Counted from the first letter of the stretch, positions 43,186 through 56,385 are shown. The stretch is DNA of 64,000 bases from Bos javanicus (GCF_032452875.1 NC_083868.1:39970537-40034536); one strand, 5' to 3'. Notes: generated by a model from the letters alone, not told the origin. Program-made: numbers and translations.

Positions 43186-45454
43186 TTCAGTTCAGTTGCT
43201 CAGTTGTGTCCCACTCTTTGCAACCCCAGGGACTGCAGCATACCAGGCATCCCTGTCAATCACCAACCCCTGGTGTTAACTCAAACTCATGTCCATTGAG
43301 TCTGTGATGCCATCCAACCATCTCATCCTCTGTCATCCCCTTCTCCTCCCACCTTCAATCTTTTCCAGCATCGGAGTCTTTTCCAATGAGTTGGTTCTTT
43401 GCATCAGGTGGCCAAAGTATTGGAGTTTCAGCTTCAGCATCAGTCCTTCCAATGAATAATCAGGACTGGTTTCCTTTAGGATTGGCTGCTTGGATCTCCT
43501 TGCAGGCCAAAGACTCTCAAGAGTCTTCTCCAACACCACAGTTCAAAAGCATCAATTCTTCGGCGCTCAGCTTTCTTTATAGTCCAACTCTCACATCCAT
43601 ACATGACTATTGGAAAAACCATAGCTTTGACTACATGGACCTTTGTTGGCAAAGTAATGTCCTTGCATTTTAATATGCTGTGTAGGTTGGTCATAACTTT
43701 CCTTCCAAGGAGTAAGCGTCTTTTAATTTCATGGCTATAGTCACCATCTGCAGTGATTTTGGAGCCCAAAAGAATAAAATCTCTCAGTGTTTCCACTGTT
43801 TCCCCATCTATTTCCCATGAAGTGATGGGACCAGATGCCATCATCACCATTTTCTGAATGTTGAGTTTTAAGCCAACTTTTTCACTCTCTTCTTTCACTT
43901 TCATCAAGAGGCTCTTTAGTTCCTCTTCACTTTCTTCCATATGGGTGGTATCATCTGCATATCTGAGGTTATTGATATTTCTCCAGGCAATCTTGATCCC
44001 ATCTTGAGCTTCATCCCCACTGGCATTTCACGTGATGTACTCTGCATATAATTTAAATAAGCAGGGTGACAATATATAGCCTTGACATATTCCTTTCCTG
44101 ATTTGGAACCAGTCTATTGTTCCATGTCCAGTTCTAACTGTTGCTTCTTGACCTGTATACAGATTTCTCAGGAGGCAGGTCAGGTTCTCTGTTATTCTCA
44201 TCTCTTTCAGAATTTTCCACAGTTTGTTGTGGTCCACAAAATCAAAGGCTTTGGCATAGTCAAAGAAGTAGAAATAGATATTTTACTGGAACTCCCTTGA
44301 TTTTTGATGATCCACCGGATGTTGACAGTTTGATCTCTGGTTCCTCTGCCTTTTCTAAAACCAGCTTGAACATCAGGAAATTCACGGTTCATGTACTGTT
44401 GAAGCCTGGCTTCAAGAATTTTGAGCATTACTTTACTAGCGTGTGAGATGAGTACAATTGTGTGGTAGTTTGAGCCTTCTTTGGCATTACCTTTCTTTGG
44501 GATTGGAATGAAAACTGACCCTTTCCAGTCCTGTGGCCACTGCTGAGTTTTCCAAATTTGCTGGCATACTGAGTGCAGCACTTTCACATCATCATCTTCC
44601 AGGATTTGAAATAGCTCAACTGGAATTCCATCACCTCCACTAGCTTTGTTTGTAATGATGCTTCCTAAGGCCTACTTGACTTTGCATTCCAGAATGTCTG
44701 GCTCTAGGTTGGTGATTGCATCATCATGATTATCTTGGTCATGAAGGTCTTTTTTGTGTATTTCTTCTGTGTATTCTTGCCACCTCTTGTTAATATTTTC
44801 TGCTTCTGTTAGATCCACACCATTTCTATCTTTATTGAGCCCATCTTTGCATGAAATGTTCCCTTGGTATCTCTAATTTTCTTGAAGAGACTTCTAGACT
44901 TTCTCATTCTATTGTTTTCCTCTATTTCTTTTCATTGATCACTGAGAAAGGCTTTCTCATCTCTCTTTGCTATCCTTTGGAACTCTGCATTCAAATGGGT
45001 ATATCTTTCCTTTTCACCTTTGCCTTTCACTTCTCTTCTATTCATAGCTCTTTGTAAGGCCTCCTAAGACATCCATTTTGCCTTTATGCATTTATTTTCC
45101 TTGGGGATGGTCTTGATCCATGTACAATGTCATGAACATCCATCCATAGTTCTCCAGGTACTCTGTCTATCATAGCTAATCTCTTGAATCTATTTGTTAC
45201 TTCCACTGTATAATCATAAGGGATTTGATTTAGGTTATACCTGAATGGTCTAGTTGTTTTCCCTACTTTCTTCAATTTAAGTCTGAATTTGCCAATAAGG
45301 AGTTCATGATCTGAGTCACTGTCAACTCCCTGTCTTGTTTTTGCTGACTGTATAGAGCTTCTCCATCTATGGCTTCAAAGAATATAATCAATCTGATTTT
45401 GGTATTGACCATTTAGTGCTGTCCATGTGTAGAGTCTTCTTTTTTGTTGTGTTG
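43186..45454 (-). mobile_element. BovB, 2.27 kb, with 12-base target duplication
   Basis: One of the longest uninterrupted BovB copies here, antisense. It runs from the 3' tail (ttcagttcagttgctc, left) through the C-terminus, RT and linker into the end of the endonuclease domain (catttagtgctgtccatgtg, right). It is flanked by a perfect 12-base duplication, tgtggttattag (43174-43185 and 45455-45466), and excision restores the MLT1 LTR. Remnant frames: 43476-43940 (C-terminus), 44028-44237 (motif B, GYILSPCLFKLYAEYI) and 44207-44587 (fingers, QAGFRKGRGTRDQTV). The subfamily is the older type. Confidence 0.96.
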
Positions 45455-45465
45455 TGTGGTTATTA

Positions 45466-45765
45466 GGATAGGCCCTAATCCAATGACTGTTGTCATTATA
45501 AAAAGTGGAAATCTGTACAGAGATACACAGTGAGAAAGCCATGTGAAGATGTAGGCATGAACTGAAGTGATGGATCTTTAATCCAAGTAATGCCATGGAG
45601 TGTGGGCAATCAGCTGAAGCTAAGAGAGAGGCATGGAACAGAGTCCTCAGTAAAAAGCAACTCTACTGGAGGTCCTCCAGAACCATAAGAATAAATTCTG
45701 TTACTTTAAATAACCATGTTTACAGTACATGGTTTCAGCAGGCTTGGGAAATTAATCCACATCAA
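45466..45765 (+). mobile_element. MLT1-like LTR, 3' part
   Basis: The right part of the LTR: ataggccctaatccaatgac, gtcattataaaaagtgg, gaaagccatgtgaagatg, ccataagaataaattctgtta (polyadenylation zone) and gaaattaatccac at the end. It has no coding content. Confidence 0.78.
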
Positions 45766-45894
45766 ATTGTTTTCCCAGAAAGCTATAGCAATTTTATCAC
45801 AGTAGAAATGCATGACAATGTCAGTTACTCTCCATGTTCAATAACACTTAATAATATTGCCTTTGTTTTGTTATTAGTCATGCAGAACTAACTC

Positions 45895-46025
45895 ATAGTG
45901 ATTTTAATTTGAATTTACCATTGATTGATCATCTTTTTGAATTTACCAATGATTGATTGATCATCTTTTCATATGATTATTTTCCATCTGCTTACTTTCT
46001 GAAATATATGTTTCTGCACAATACT
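45895..46025 (-). mobile_element. L1 fragment, antisense, with tandem duplication
   Basis: A small antisense L1 3' piece (tttcatatgattattttccatc). A unit of about 31 bases (gaatttaccaWtgattgatc...atctttt) is present twice in tandem at about 45912-45972. Confidence 0.5.
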
Positions 46026-47747
46026 ATAATTTTTTTTAATTTAGTTTTTTTTGGCATATAAAAAATAGTGAGTAAATCAGTAGTTGCGGTAGCCTTTAGG
46101 CAAATTTAGGATTAGGAAAAATGTAGTTATAATAATTGTAAGCATGTGTCTAGGAAAGACAACAGATGGCACTAATTCCACATTGTGCTGCTCACCAAAA
46201 TGATTGTCTGTACACTGTTGTTTGGCACCTTAGGTCTGATCTAGGATGGCTGCTTTCCAACAGGTATGATCTAGGATGTTGATAACATGGTAAAAGATAT
46301 TTGGGAAGTATAATTGAATTTTTGAGGTATTTACAAAAATCTGTTTTATGGAGGAAGGTTTCACTATAGATAAGCTTTGAGCCAGGTTCAGAAGTAACAA
46401 AGTACAAACCTTATGGGGAATAGCAACAGCAAGATCTGAAAATCAAATGCCATATTAACTGAGTTTTACCATATAAATTTAATAGGTCTGTGGATTGCCC
46501 AGAGTTCAGGCAAACATCTGGTTATAAAAACTAGGAAAATATAAGAAGAATTAAGGGGAAATCACACTATTTATTGGATATACAGTCACCACATTTAGAG
46601 CACCACATTTCAGATCTTTATTTCTGATGAAAAAAATTTATTTATTTTAAATACTATGTATTTTAATATGCTTACCATGAAGAAGCTTAGATTTTGGAGG
46701 ACCACTGAAAACACCAATGTATAGGAGTTTCTGAAATAACAACTAATTTGCTTCTTTTTGGAGACTTAATTATTTAAAATGCAATTTATATATATAGACT
46801 ATTCTATAAATTTATTGTTAAGATGTAGTGTCATGCTCTCTCCACTCATGAGTACAGAATTTCACTGAGATACTTTGAGTTTATCTCCAAGTTGGTCTAC
46901 CAGATAATTGTTCAAACTATTCTTTCTTTCATTCACAGTTTCTTGCCCCATATCCTCTCTTCTGAATGTATTTGCATCTAGAAGAAAAATAATGCTGAAA
47001 CAAATAATGATTGAGTGGCCACTTACTCTTTCAACTGTGATGCTTAACTTAAAGGAAAGTGATGGTGAATGGTAGGTAAACCAAGAAAGACATGGGTTGG
47101 CACCAGGTATATTTTAAGTCCACCCCAAATTTAACTTTGTATACTGTGATACACTCTGACTATTCAAATGTCTGGATCAAATTGGGAGTACAAAATTTTA
47201 TACATTATTATTCATGCAAAATAAAATATGAAAAATACTTTTTAAATGTAATACATTTTAAATGCAGTTTCTTATTTGAACTATAAATTTTTGCTTCAAA
47301 CATAGTTAAAATATATGTGACACATAGGATATGCCAAATGTGCATATTAGGTAATTTTTGCCATAAATTCATTGTTAAATATTTATTCATTTAGAGTTTA
47401 TTTTGGCATATATGAAGTTTTCTCCTCAATCTGGCATACCTGTGTACTAGAACTGTGAGGTAATAAGGAAACTGAATGAATACTGTGATAATTCTGATAA
47501 TTTTGAGCTTCGTGAGAGGATGAAATTTAGTCAGACCTGTTCTTCTTTTTCTTCACATGATGAGAATAAAAGCTCAACAAGAACATGTGGTTTTCTTTTA
47601 TATATATGAAATATACTTAGGATTTAGAAAGACTGTTGATTATTTCCAGGTGGGGAAAATGACTGTCTGAAATCTATTTAAATGTATTTAATACATTTAA
47701 AGAAAAGTAATTTACATTTTACTTTTTTTCCAGTATTTTTCCAAGAA
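46026..47747. other. AT-rich DNA without recognised features
   Basis: No element or gene can be supported. A near-repeat of Ntatgatctaggatg/tctgatctaggatg lies at 46234-46281. A TA-rich palindrome (aatgtatttaatacattt) lies at about 47681-47698, next to the BovB start. Confidence 0.5.
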
Positions 47748-49509
47748 AAGAAATAGAGGAAAACAATTGAATGGGAAAGAAGAGAGATCACTTTAAGAAC
47801 ATTAGAGATACCAAGAGACCATTTCATGCAAAAGATGGGCAAAATTAAGTACAGAAACGATACGGACATAACAGAAGCAGAAGATACTAAGAAGAGGTGG
47901 TAAGAATACACAGAAGAACTATACAGAAAAGATGATAGTGATCCAGATAACCACAATGGTGTGATCAGACACCTAGAGCCAGACATCCTGGAATGCGAAG
48001 TGAACCGGGCCTTAGGGAGCATCACTACAAACAAAGCTCTTGGCGGTGATGAAATTCTAGCTGAGCTATTTCAAATCCTAAAAGATGATGCTATGAAAAT
48101 GCTGCACTCAGTATACCAGCAAATTTGGAAAATTCAGCAGTGGCCACAGGGTTAGGAAAGGTCAGTTTTCATTCCAATCTCAAAGAAAGGCAATGCCAAA
48201 AAATATTCAAACTACCACACAATTGCACTCATCTCACATGTTAGCAAAGTAGTGCTCAAAATTCTCCAAGTTAGGTTTCAACAGTACAACAGTATGTGAA
48301 CCATAAATTTCCAGATGTTCACATCATTAACACATCAAGCTGGATTTAGAAAAATCAGAGGAGACAGAGAACAAGTTGCCAACATCTGTTGGATCATAGA
48401 AAAAGTAAGAGAATTCCGGGAAAAACAAAAACAAAAACAAAAAAAAACGACTTCTTCTTCATTTACTACGACAAAGCCTTTGACTGTGTGGATTACAATA
48501 AACTGTGGAAAATTCTGAAAGATATAGGAATACTAAACCACCTTACCCACCTCCTAAGAAACCTGTATGGAGGTAAAGAAGCAACAGTTAGAAGGGGACA
48601 TAGAACAATGAACTGGTTCCAAATTGAGAAAGGCTGGATATTGTCAACTTACTTATTCATCTTTTGTGTAAAGTACATCATGTGAAATACCAGACTGGAT
48701 GAAACATAAGCTGGAATCAAGACTGCAAGGAGAAATATCAATAACCAAAAACAAATGCAGATGACACCACCCTTATGGCAGAAAGCGAAGAATAACTAAA
48801 GAACCTCTTGATGAAAGTCAAAGAGGAGATTCAAAAAGCTGGCTTGAAACTCAATATTCATAAAAATAAGATCATGATATCTGGTCCATCACTTCATGGC
48901 AAATAGATGGGGAAACAATAGAAATAGTGACAGACTTTATTTTCTTTGGATCCAAAATCACTGCAGATGGTGACTGCAGCCATAAAATTATGGCACTTGC
49001 TCCTTGGAAGGAAAGTTATGACCAACCTAGACAGCATACTCTACCAACAAAAGTTAGTATTGTCTAAGCCATGGTTTTTCCAGTAGTCATGTATGGATGT
49101 GAGATTTGGGCCATAATGAAGGCTGAGCACTGAAGAATTTATACTTTTGAATTATGGTGTTGGAGAAGACTCTTGAGAGACTCCCTTGAACAGCAAGGAG
49201 ATCCAACCAACAATCCTAAAGGAAATCAGTCCTGAATATTCATTGGAAGGACTGATGCTGAAGCTGGAACTCCAATATTTTGGACTCCTGATGTGAAGAA
49301 CTGATTCATTGGAAAAGACCCTGATGCTGGGAAAGATTGAAGGCAGGAGGAGAAGGGGACAACAGAAGATGAGACGGTTGGATTGCATCACTGACTTGAT
49401 GGACTTGAGTTTGAGCAAGCTCCTGGAGTTGGTGATGGGAAGCCTGTTGTGCTAAGCCAATGGGGTTGCAGATAGCTGGACATGACTGAGTAACTGAACT
49501 TAACTGAAT
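47748..49509 (+). mobile_element. BovB, old diverged copy
   Basis: A sense BovB of about 1.76 kb starting in the linker (agaaatagaggaaaacaattg) and ending in an aactgaacttaactgaa tail. The fingers (LGSITTNKALGGDEILAELFQ) and motif A DNA (tactacgacaaagcctttga) are readable. The catalytic box region is decayed (aaaacaaatgcagatgacacc, upstream codons lost). An (ACAAAA)n-like expansion lies at 48421-48447 and a 20-base insertion at 48320-48340. It is the most diverged long BovB in the window and of the older subfamily. Confidence 0.9.
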
Positions 49510-50373
49510 ACTCCAAAAACAGATTAAATCACACATATCTAAGTCAACTAGCACTTTGGATGTAATAACAAATACATAGATACTGGTTCAGTTGCTTCTT
49601 TTAAATCTAATTCTGTTTGTAATAGACATTTTTTTTCCTATTTCACATTAGATATTTACAGAATGTTTTTTAATATGATGTCAACATTTTTCTTGCATGC
49701 CAGTTTCTTCCACAATGTTGTAACATACTTCTAATTTTTAAATGTTTGTTGATAAAGACAGGAATAAATAGCATGAAACAGTATGAGAGAATCACCTTTA
49801 GGGTCAAGATATATCTAAGTCGGTATTCCATCATTGTGCTCCATGGCACTGTCTGAGATTTAGAAAGTATCATTGATAAAGTACGTGGATGACACTATCT
49901 CCGATTCAGAATTGAAATGAGGATTAAATGAGTTTTCTATTATTTCCAGAATCTTTGTTGCTTGATCTGTCCTTCAGAAACACAATGGTTCAAATTGATC
50001 ATAATGCTTGACTAATGGGTGATTAATGAAAATCATTAACACATGCTTGTTTCTGCAATAAGATCCTGTATTGGTATATCTTTAGGACATGCTAAGCATT
50101 ATAACAGCTGTCCAATAGTGTTGGCTTATTCAGATTAGTGTAACTTACACTGTAAATCTGAATGAAATACAAGAGATTTTGCAGTCACATGTACTTTTTA
50201 CTTCCCAACAACAGATTATTTGTTAGAATTGCAGTTACACAAATTGCAATGGGGAACAATTTTGTGGTCTAAATTTAATCAGATAAAGCTGTAAGCATAT
50301 CAAATTGCACAAACTGATGTCATTTTCATGTGATTTTTTTACTAAAATTTTTCATGTACAAGTAAGCATAATT

Positions 50374-50419
<46 letters not shown>

Positions 50420-51059
50420 TCCTTAAGAACAGTTATCTCTTTCAAAAGAGATAGATACATTTTAACTTGATAGTGCATAAAATTTTCTATAATCTATGCA
50501 GGTTGGGCTTATCTATTAAAAACCATTAAAACCTTTCAAACATAAATGGGAATTTCTTGATATAGGACTATGGTAGAAAATGTGACACCAGGGAAAAATT
50601 GTGTTCAGGTCACTGTAGTTAATCTCATCATGACAGTCTACATGTTTGTCTGATTCACCTTCATATAACTGTGATTAACAGACTTTGGCATATCATACAT
50701 GCTCAGGAAATATTTAAGGAGAAAATAAAACATGAATGATGGATGAACAAATAATGAATGAAACAGTCCACCTACTTTGTGAAATTTGTACTTTAATGTC
50801 TATCAATGAAAAATATCATAAATTAAACAGAGCAAATGTTCATTGAATACTTGATACATATAACATGTATCAAGTGTTAAAAGAAAAAATAGGAGTAAGG
50901 AAGACATAGTATCTGCCTTTAAATTCCTTATCACTTTAATAGGAGCACATGGTTTCTACATAATAATACAAAGCCAAATGTAAAGGCAATGATAGAAATG
51001 CTAGGGAAATTGGCATCAGCTTCATTCTAAAATAAAATGTTTTAAAACTAAGATATAAT
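49510..51059. other. Unique AT-rich DNA with a TA microsatellite
   Basis: No gene or named repeat outside the TA tract at 50374-50416. The part at 50040-50330 has higher complexity but no recognisable identity. Confidence 0.5.
50374..50416. repeat. (TA)n microsatellite
   Basis: About 21 TA units without interruption. Confidence 0.95.
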
Positions 51060-51335
51060 GTACATATATTAAAATCTGAAAACATTAGATATTTGAGTTC
51101 TGACATTTGTATAACCTGTACACTCATCATGCAAAACAAGATATGGAATATTTCCTCAACTGAAGTTAGTTCCTACTCACCCATTTCGTGCCCCACGGAC
51201 AATCACTCTATTTCTGTCACATCAATCACCAGGTTATGGACCTTCTACAAATAGAACCATAAAGTGAGCACTCTTTTGGATCTTGCTTCTTTTCCACAAC
51301 ATGTTTCTGAGATTTAAAAGTCTAGTATTGTAAAA
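51060..51335 (-). mobile_element. L1 3' UTR fragment, antisense
   Basis: Diverged antisense L1 (acactcatcatgcaaaacaag, ctacaaatagaaccataaagtg, tcttgcttcttttccacaac). It is followed by an A/TA-rich stretch to 51385. Confidence 0.6.
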
Positions 51336-51599
51336 AAAAATATATGTGCATAAAAAGTATACATATATATATAAAACAAAATAGGATGTGCTCCCCTCTC
51401 CCAAGTAGAAAGAAGATATCTTGTCTGCTGCCTTTGTATGAGCAAAGACAAAATTAAAAATAATAGAGTTAATTCTCTCTTAAAAATAAGGGAAGAGATT
51501 GCATTTTCTTAGAGAATTTTCTTTAGAAAATTTATAGTAGTAAGTTCTTAGCTGTCTCTGAAATATATGCAAATCTTTTTAAAGTTAAATAAGTCTCTC

Positions 51600-52190
51600 C
51601 TCTGCTTTAGGACCCATGAGTGTCTCTCTCAAGGACCTGGCAGTCATCCCCTTGAAACGTACTCATTAAGGAAGACAGGGCTCTGATCCCCCAGTTTCTC
51701 TGGGAGGGTGGGGCCCTAATTTTTGTGGAGAATGTGCTCCAAGTTGCAAAACTACCACTTATCATAAGGAAACAAGAAGATTGTTTTTCCTTTAGATAAA
51801 ACCAGCTAACACAGATGGTCACCCCAATTATGGGGTGAATTTAGGATAAACTATGTGTAATAAATGGTGCTGTCAACTCCTCCTACTTGAAGACCAGGTA
51901 TTATTTATCTTGAGAACATGTGTGTAATGGGTTATGTCTGTCTGGCTACTCTGGGTGAGATATCTATCTTTGCAACCTCTTAGAGAATTGTCTGTGATGC
52001 ATTCGACATTTTGGCTTAGTGCTTATGCAATAATGAAATTGTTTTATTTCCTTTTGTTAGTGTCCTGGGTTGAAAGAAAACTTTGTTATTTATTGTCTTT
52101 CACAAACAATGATGGTGATAAAGATGGATGACTGGCAGTCCCTGATCTTAACAGAGCATCTGAAGCTCTGTGGCCACACAACAGTCAGAT
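51600..52190 (+). mobile_element. Possible solo LTR (ERV1-like)
   Basis: This block is richer in G+C than its neighbours. It has LTR-like traits: ctctcaaggacctggcagtc, gggccctaatttttgtgg, two separate aataaa-type signals (taataaatggtgctgtc near 51860; gcaataatgaaattg near 52028) and a later ctttgttatttattgtctttc element. The layout recalls class I endogenous retrovirus LTRs of mammals, but I cannot name the family and found no clear TG...CA ends or target duplication. It has no coding content. Confidence 0.35.
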
Positions 52191-52216
52191 AAGAGATCCT
52201 AAATTTTATGCTTTAC

Positions 52217-52345
52217 TTATATATATGCTTTATGTATATATATATGGTATATATAGTTTCTATGAATGTATTATATATAATATATATGTATGTGTGTGTA
52301 TATATATATATAAGCTATATATATATATATATATATAGTTTATAT
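52217..52345. repeat. Complex TA/TG microsatellite
   Basis: Several TA runs with TG and TATG interruptions (atgtgtgtgtatatatatata; later about 12 TA units at 52316-52338). The word agtttNtatgaatg occurs on both sides of the core (52255 and 52337), which suggests a local duplication. Confidence 0.85.
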
Positions 52346-52778
52346 GAATGCATTCCCTTCTACCTCTCTGCTCTTTTGGAATACTAGCAGAATGAACCAC
52401 TCTCCAAAATCAAGATTTTACTCTTGAATAAGTATGGTAATACAGGTTTTTAAATGCCATCAAATCATCATATGGTTGGAAAATGTGAAAAACCAGAAAT
52501 GTTACCCATAGGTCTTTTTTTTTTTAATACCTTCTATCTTTCTATCATATTTTGAATGGGTATAAGAGAATCTGGTCTTTCATTGGTTTAAGGACAACTC
52601 TTTTGGTTTGAATAAATTAATCTATTTGCTGGAGTCTTCAGTCTCATCCCAAGCAGAAAAATTATTGATATTTAAGGGATATCATTGTAAGAAAAAAAGT
52701 AAAACTTATTTTGAAAGCAAAAATAAAATACTCTAAAAAATGGAAGAGGAAATGTAAAAATTAAAGGCACTTTTTCTC

Positions 52779-53115
52779 AGGGGGCTTCTCAGGTGGCTCA
52801 GTGGTAAAGAATCCACCTGCTAATGCAAGAGGCATGGGTTCAATCCATGGATTGGGAAAATCCCCTGGAGAAGGAAATGACAACCCATTCCAGCATTCTT
52901 GCCTGGAAAATTCTGTGGACAGAAGACCCTGGTGGGCTATAGTCCATTCAATTGCAAAGAGTCTTGCCTGGAAAATTCTGTGGACAAAAGACCCTGGTGA
53001 GCTATAGTCCATTCAATTGCAAAGAGTCTTGCCTGGAAAATTCTGTGGACAAAAGACCCTGGTGGGCTATAGTCCATTCAGTTGCAAAGAGTCAGGCACG
53101 GCTGAGCCAACATCC
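52779..53115 (+). mobile_element. Bov-tA SINE with 65-bp triplication
   Basis: A sense Bov-tA with a normal tRNA-like head (gcttctcaggtggctcagtgg) and B box (gttcaatccatgg). The following body segment (cttgcctggaaaattctgtg to ttgcaaagagt) is present three times in tandem, starting at 52898, 52963 and 53028, each 65 bases, before the normal tail (caggcacggctgagcc). Units 2 and 3 share a change (ggacaaaag for ggacagaag) that unit 1 lacks. The SINE is therefore 130 bp longer than usual. Confidence 0.95.
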
Positions 53116-54609
53116 ACTATTTCTTAGACTCTCCTTTCTCTACTGTCCTTACTGACTCCATAGTACCTGGATCACTTTATCCTTCCTTGCTTTAAGTAGG
53201 ACTCATTAAAGAAGGTGATGGCCTTTTATATGCAGTTTCCCCTCATTAGTGGATTTCCCTGAAAAAAAAAAAGTTGTGGGGGACATCATTCATTTCCCTG
53301 GTAGTGAATCACCTACTTTGATGAAAAAGGTTTGTATATTTCATGTCCCAGCCCTGAGTCCATTTCACTTCTTGGCCCAGATTCCTCCTACATGAGTCCC
53401 TTATCATCCATATACCATGAAGATAGAAAAAGAAAAGACTTGACAAAGATACTTGATCAAGGAGTGATTGATTATTAGTAAAACTTAGTAAAAGCCTGTG
53501 CCACTTTATGAAGGCAAAAGGATGGAGAGTAGCTGCATTAGTCACTCTGAAAGAGGCAAGGAACTAAGGTCTTTTTCTCCCCAATATGGGAAGGGAAACC
53601 ACCATGCCATATAATTTACATTTTTCCTATCTTAATGCAAGTGAAAACAGGCCTTCTTATTTAGATTGACCAAAAAAAGATGAGGCCACTGAGTACCCAG
53701 AACTGTTGGGTCATCCACATGCTTTCCTTGTCAACTGATATTAATAATTTAAAGAAGTATTTTCCCTATTCCCCAGAAGTTTGGAAAAGTACTCTTAAGC
53801 TTGTTTTCTGTTTACACCCCAACATATTCCTTGCCTCATGCAAAGGTAAGGAATTCTGCACCCAGCAGTTGCATGGAATTTTGCAACCAGAAGATCCACT
53901 CCTTTGATGGAACAAATTGGAGTCCAAAAGATTACCATATCAAGGAGAATGGTGTCCAAGGGGAGATGAGAAACCAACTAGATAGCTAGATAGACAGAAC
54001 TCACACTGAACAGAAACAAATGTATACAACACTTTTGTTCCTAAAGAATATGATACTGGTTTAATTCAAGATATAAAACCAACAAAGACTGTTTTATACA
54101 TGTCCATGGAAAGTGAACTATGTCCTTTATTGGGAGCTTAATTAAAATAAATAAAACTAGTTATGAAATAATTAGAAAATGAAGGGGTAATTTTTAAAGG
54201 GCATTCATCTTGCAGTATTCTCATCCTTCCAGTAAAGAAGGTATGTACATTTGATAAAATTTTTCAACTATCATAAAGATTTGTGTAAGATCTTAGAAAA
54301 GTAAATGCGTGTATTGTTCCATTATTTTCTACAAATCCTAACCCTACAGTTATTCTGCTTTTTCATTTTGGTTCCTTTGTCTGAAAAATCTTTTTCTGTA
54401 ACTGATCTATGCTCTGCATTTGCTTCTTTGACTTCTTTCCTTCCCTCCATCTGTCCTTTCTCTGGGTTCCTCAACTGGATAAGACTTACTTCTTTTTTAC
54501 TTTTGCTTATGAAAAGGTATTATATTTATGATAGGGCTTCGAGACTCTTCCACTAGATTTTGCTAGTCATTTACAGAAAAACTTAGAGAAATTTGTACCA
54601 CCAGAGAGG
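53116..54609. other. Unique DNA without recognised features
   Basis: Mixed-composition DNA. Several short open frames exist (for example 53309-53545 minus and 53680-53907 plus), but none resembles a known protein and no splice or promoter context is seen. Confidence 0.5.
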
Positions 54610-55190
54610 TCTATAATTATTCATGAAGCAGATGATTTGCATCATTTCTCTCTGGCTGTTTTCAAGGTATTTTTCTTTGCTGTAGAAGTAAACTTTAGAA
54701 GTTTAATTATAATGTGTTTTGGTTTTCTCTGGATTTGTTTTCCTTTGAGTTTTACTTAGCCTCTTAAATTTGTTTGTTTAGGCCTTAACTAAATCTGAGA
54801 AGAGTTTAGAAACTACTTGTTTAAAAATTATTCAATTTCACTCTTTTTTCTGCTCCTCTTGGACTCTAATGAGACAAATGTTAGTTCTTTTGTCGTAGTT
54901 CCACTGGTCCCTAATATGTTCATTTTTTGTCCAGTCTATTGTTCAGTATTGAGTAAGTTTTATTGATGAGTTCAATCATGAGTAAATGATTCAAGTTCAA
55001 TGATGAGTAAAGAGTAAATCTGCCATCTCCATTCTACTATTGAGTCCATCCATTGAGATTATTTTTCAGCTGCTCTATTTTTGAGTTTTATAATTTATAT
55101 TTCTTTGCTGATATTTTCTTTCTCATTTTATTAAAGATATTTGTAATCATTGCTTGCTAATGCAATTTGGATTCTATTTAAACAATTTTA
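54610..55190 (-). mobile_element. Diverged L1, antisense
   Basis: Antisense L1 of an old family: catttctctctggctgtttt, taattataatgtgttttggt, gctcctcttggactctaatg, ttgtccagtctattgttcag. A local duplication (gatgagttcaatcatgagtaaa and caatgatgagtaaagagtaaa) lies at about 54965-55017. Confidence 0.5.
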
Positions 55191-56385
55191 AGCAGGAAAT
55201 CTCTTTCAAAGTTTAGAATGAGTCCTGTGTGTTTGTTGTTTCCTGTTGGGCTTGGCCAACACAACCCCAGCAAAAGTGGGAACTGCCTCTTTACAAATAT
55301 CTGGGGTCAAATTAGAGTAAATGAGTAAGTATGCTAGTGTTAATGAATAACAAAGTTCTCACTGTTACTATGGAAAATACAAAATGGAGAGACAAGGAAG
55401 AAAAGAACATGGTGATACTGGTTAAAATTAGAGTTAAAAGCAATAACTTACTTTCATTAGCTTAGTCCACTGAAGAGCCTAGAAACAATGCAACCCCAAA
55501 ACATGAGTATAGGTCTGGTTGCCCACAATTTTTTTCTAAATGCCATGTTACTCTAAATGATGAGGCTTTATTGGTGTTAATAATTCAGAAGATTAAATGA
55601 CAGAAAGCATCTTAAAGGAATCCCACATTCCAAATTTAAGATAATTAGTGATAAATAGCAATCATAGGTAGATTACAGTGAATTGAACAAAAAATATGGC
55701 ACACATGCAAGATTTCAGAAGAGAAAATCTCTTCTATACAGAAAAATGCCCCTATGTCGAAAGAATGATATAGAATATTAACACTTTTCAAACAGCTGTT
55801 GTCTCATTTAGACATCATCAATGATTTTAGTAACTTCATACTTAGTAATGCAATTACTAATTAATATTGTAAAAATAAACATTTACAATGAAGATATCTG
55901 GAGGATACCACCTTAAATCAAGTAATAAAGCTTAATATCTAAAATAATATTGCAAAATGACTTTATGGTCTTACTTATGTGATGAGCTGAAAATGATACA
56001 CCATTCCTACTTAACTCTTGACAAAAGATGTTTAATCTAAACAAGGAAATAATAAATTCAAATTGGGACATATACACAATCACGAAAACTTCAGCTCTCT
56101 AAGATATCAATGACAGAAAAAAAAAAAAACAGATAATCAAGGGAACTGTTCTATTTTAAAGGAGATCAAAGAAAACAAATTAAAAAGAGAAATTAAAGAG
56201 ATCAAAGGAGAAAAGAAAAATGCTAACTAAATGCAATGCATGATCCTTGGATGGACTCTGGATTTAAAAACAAGCAATTATAAACCATACATAAAGACAT
56301 TATTGGGTCAACAGGAAACTCTTAATATAACTACTTATTAGATAATTATATTGCTTTGCTTTAAAGCTATTACAAACCTAAAGGA
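55191..56385. other. AT-rich DNA without recognised features
   Basis: No gene or named repeat. An A run lies at 56118-56129. Confidence 0.5.

Noticed and set aside
53680..53989. Overlapping short frames that might be an exon
   Set aside because: Several frames on both strands overlap with no codon bias, and there is no polypyrimidine-AG/GT pair in register that I can defend.
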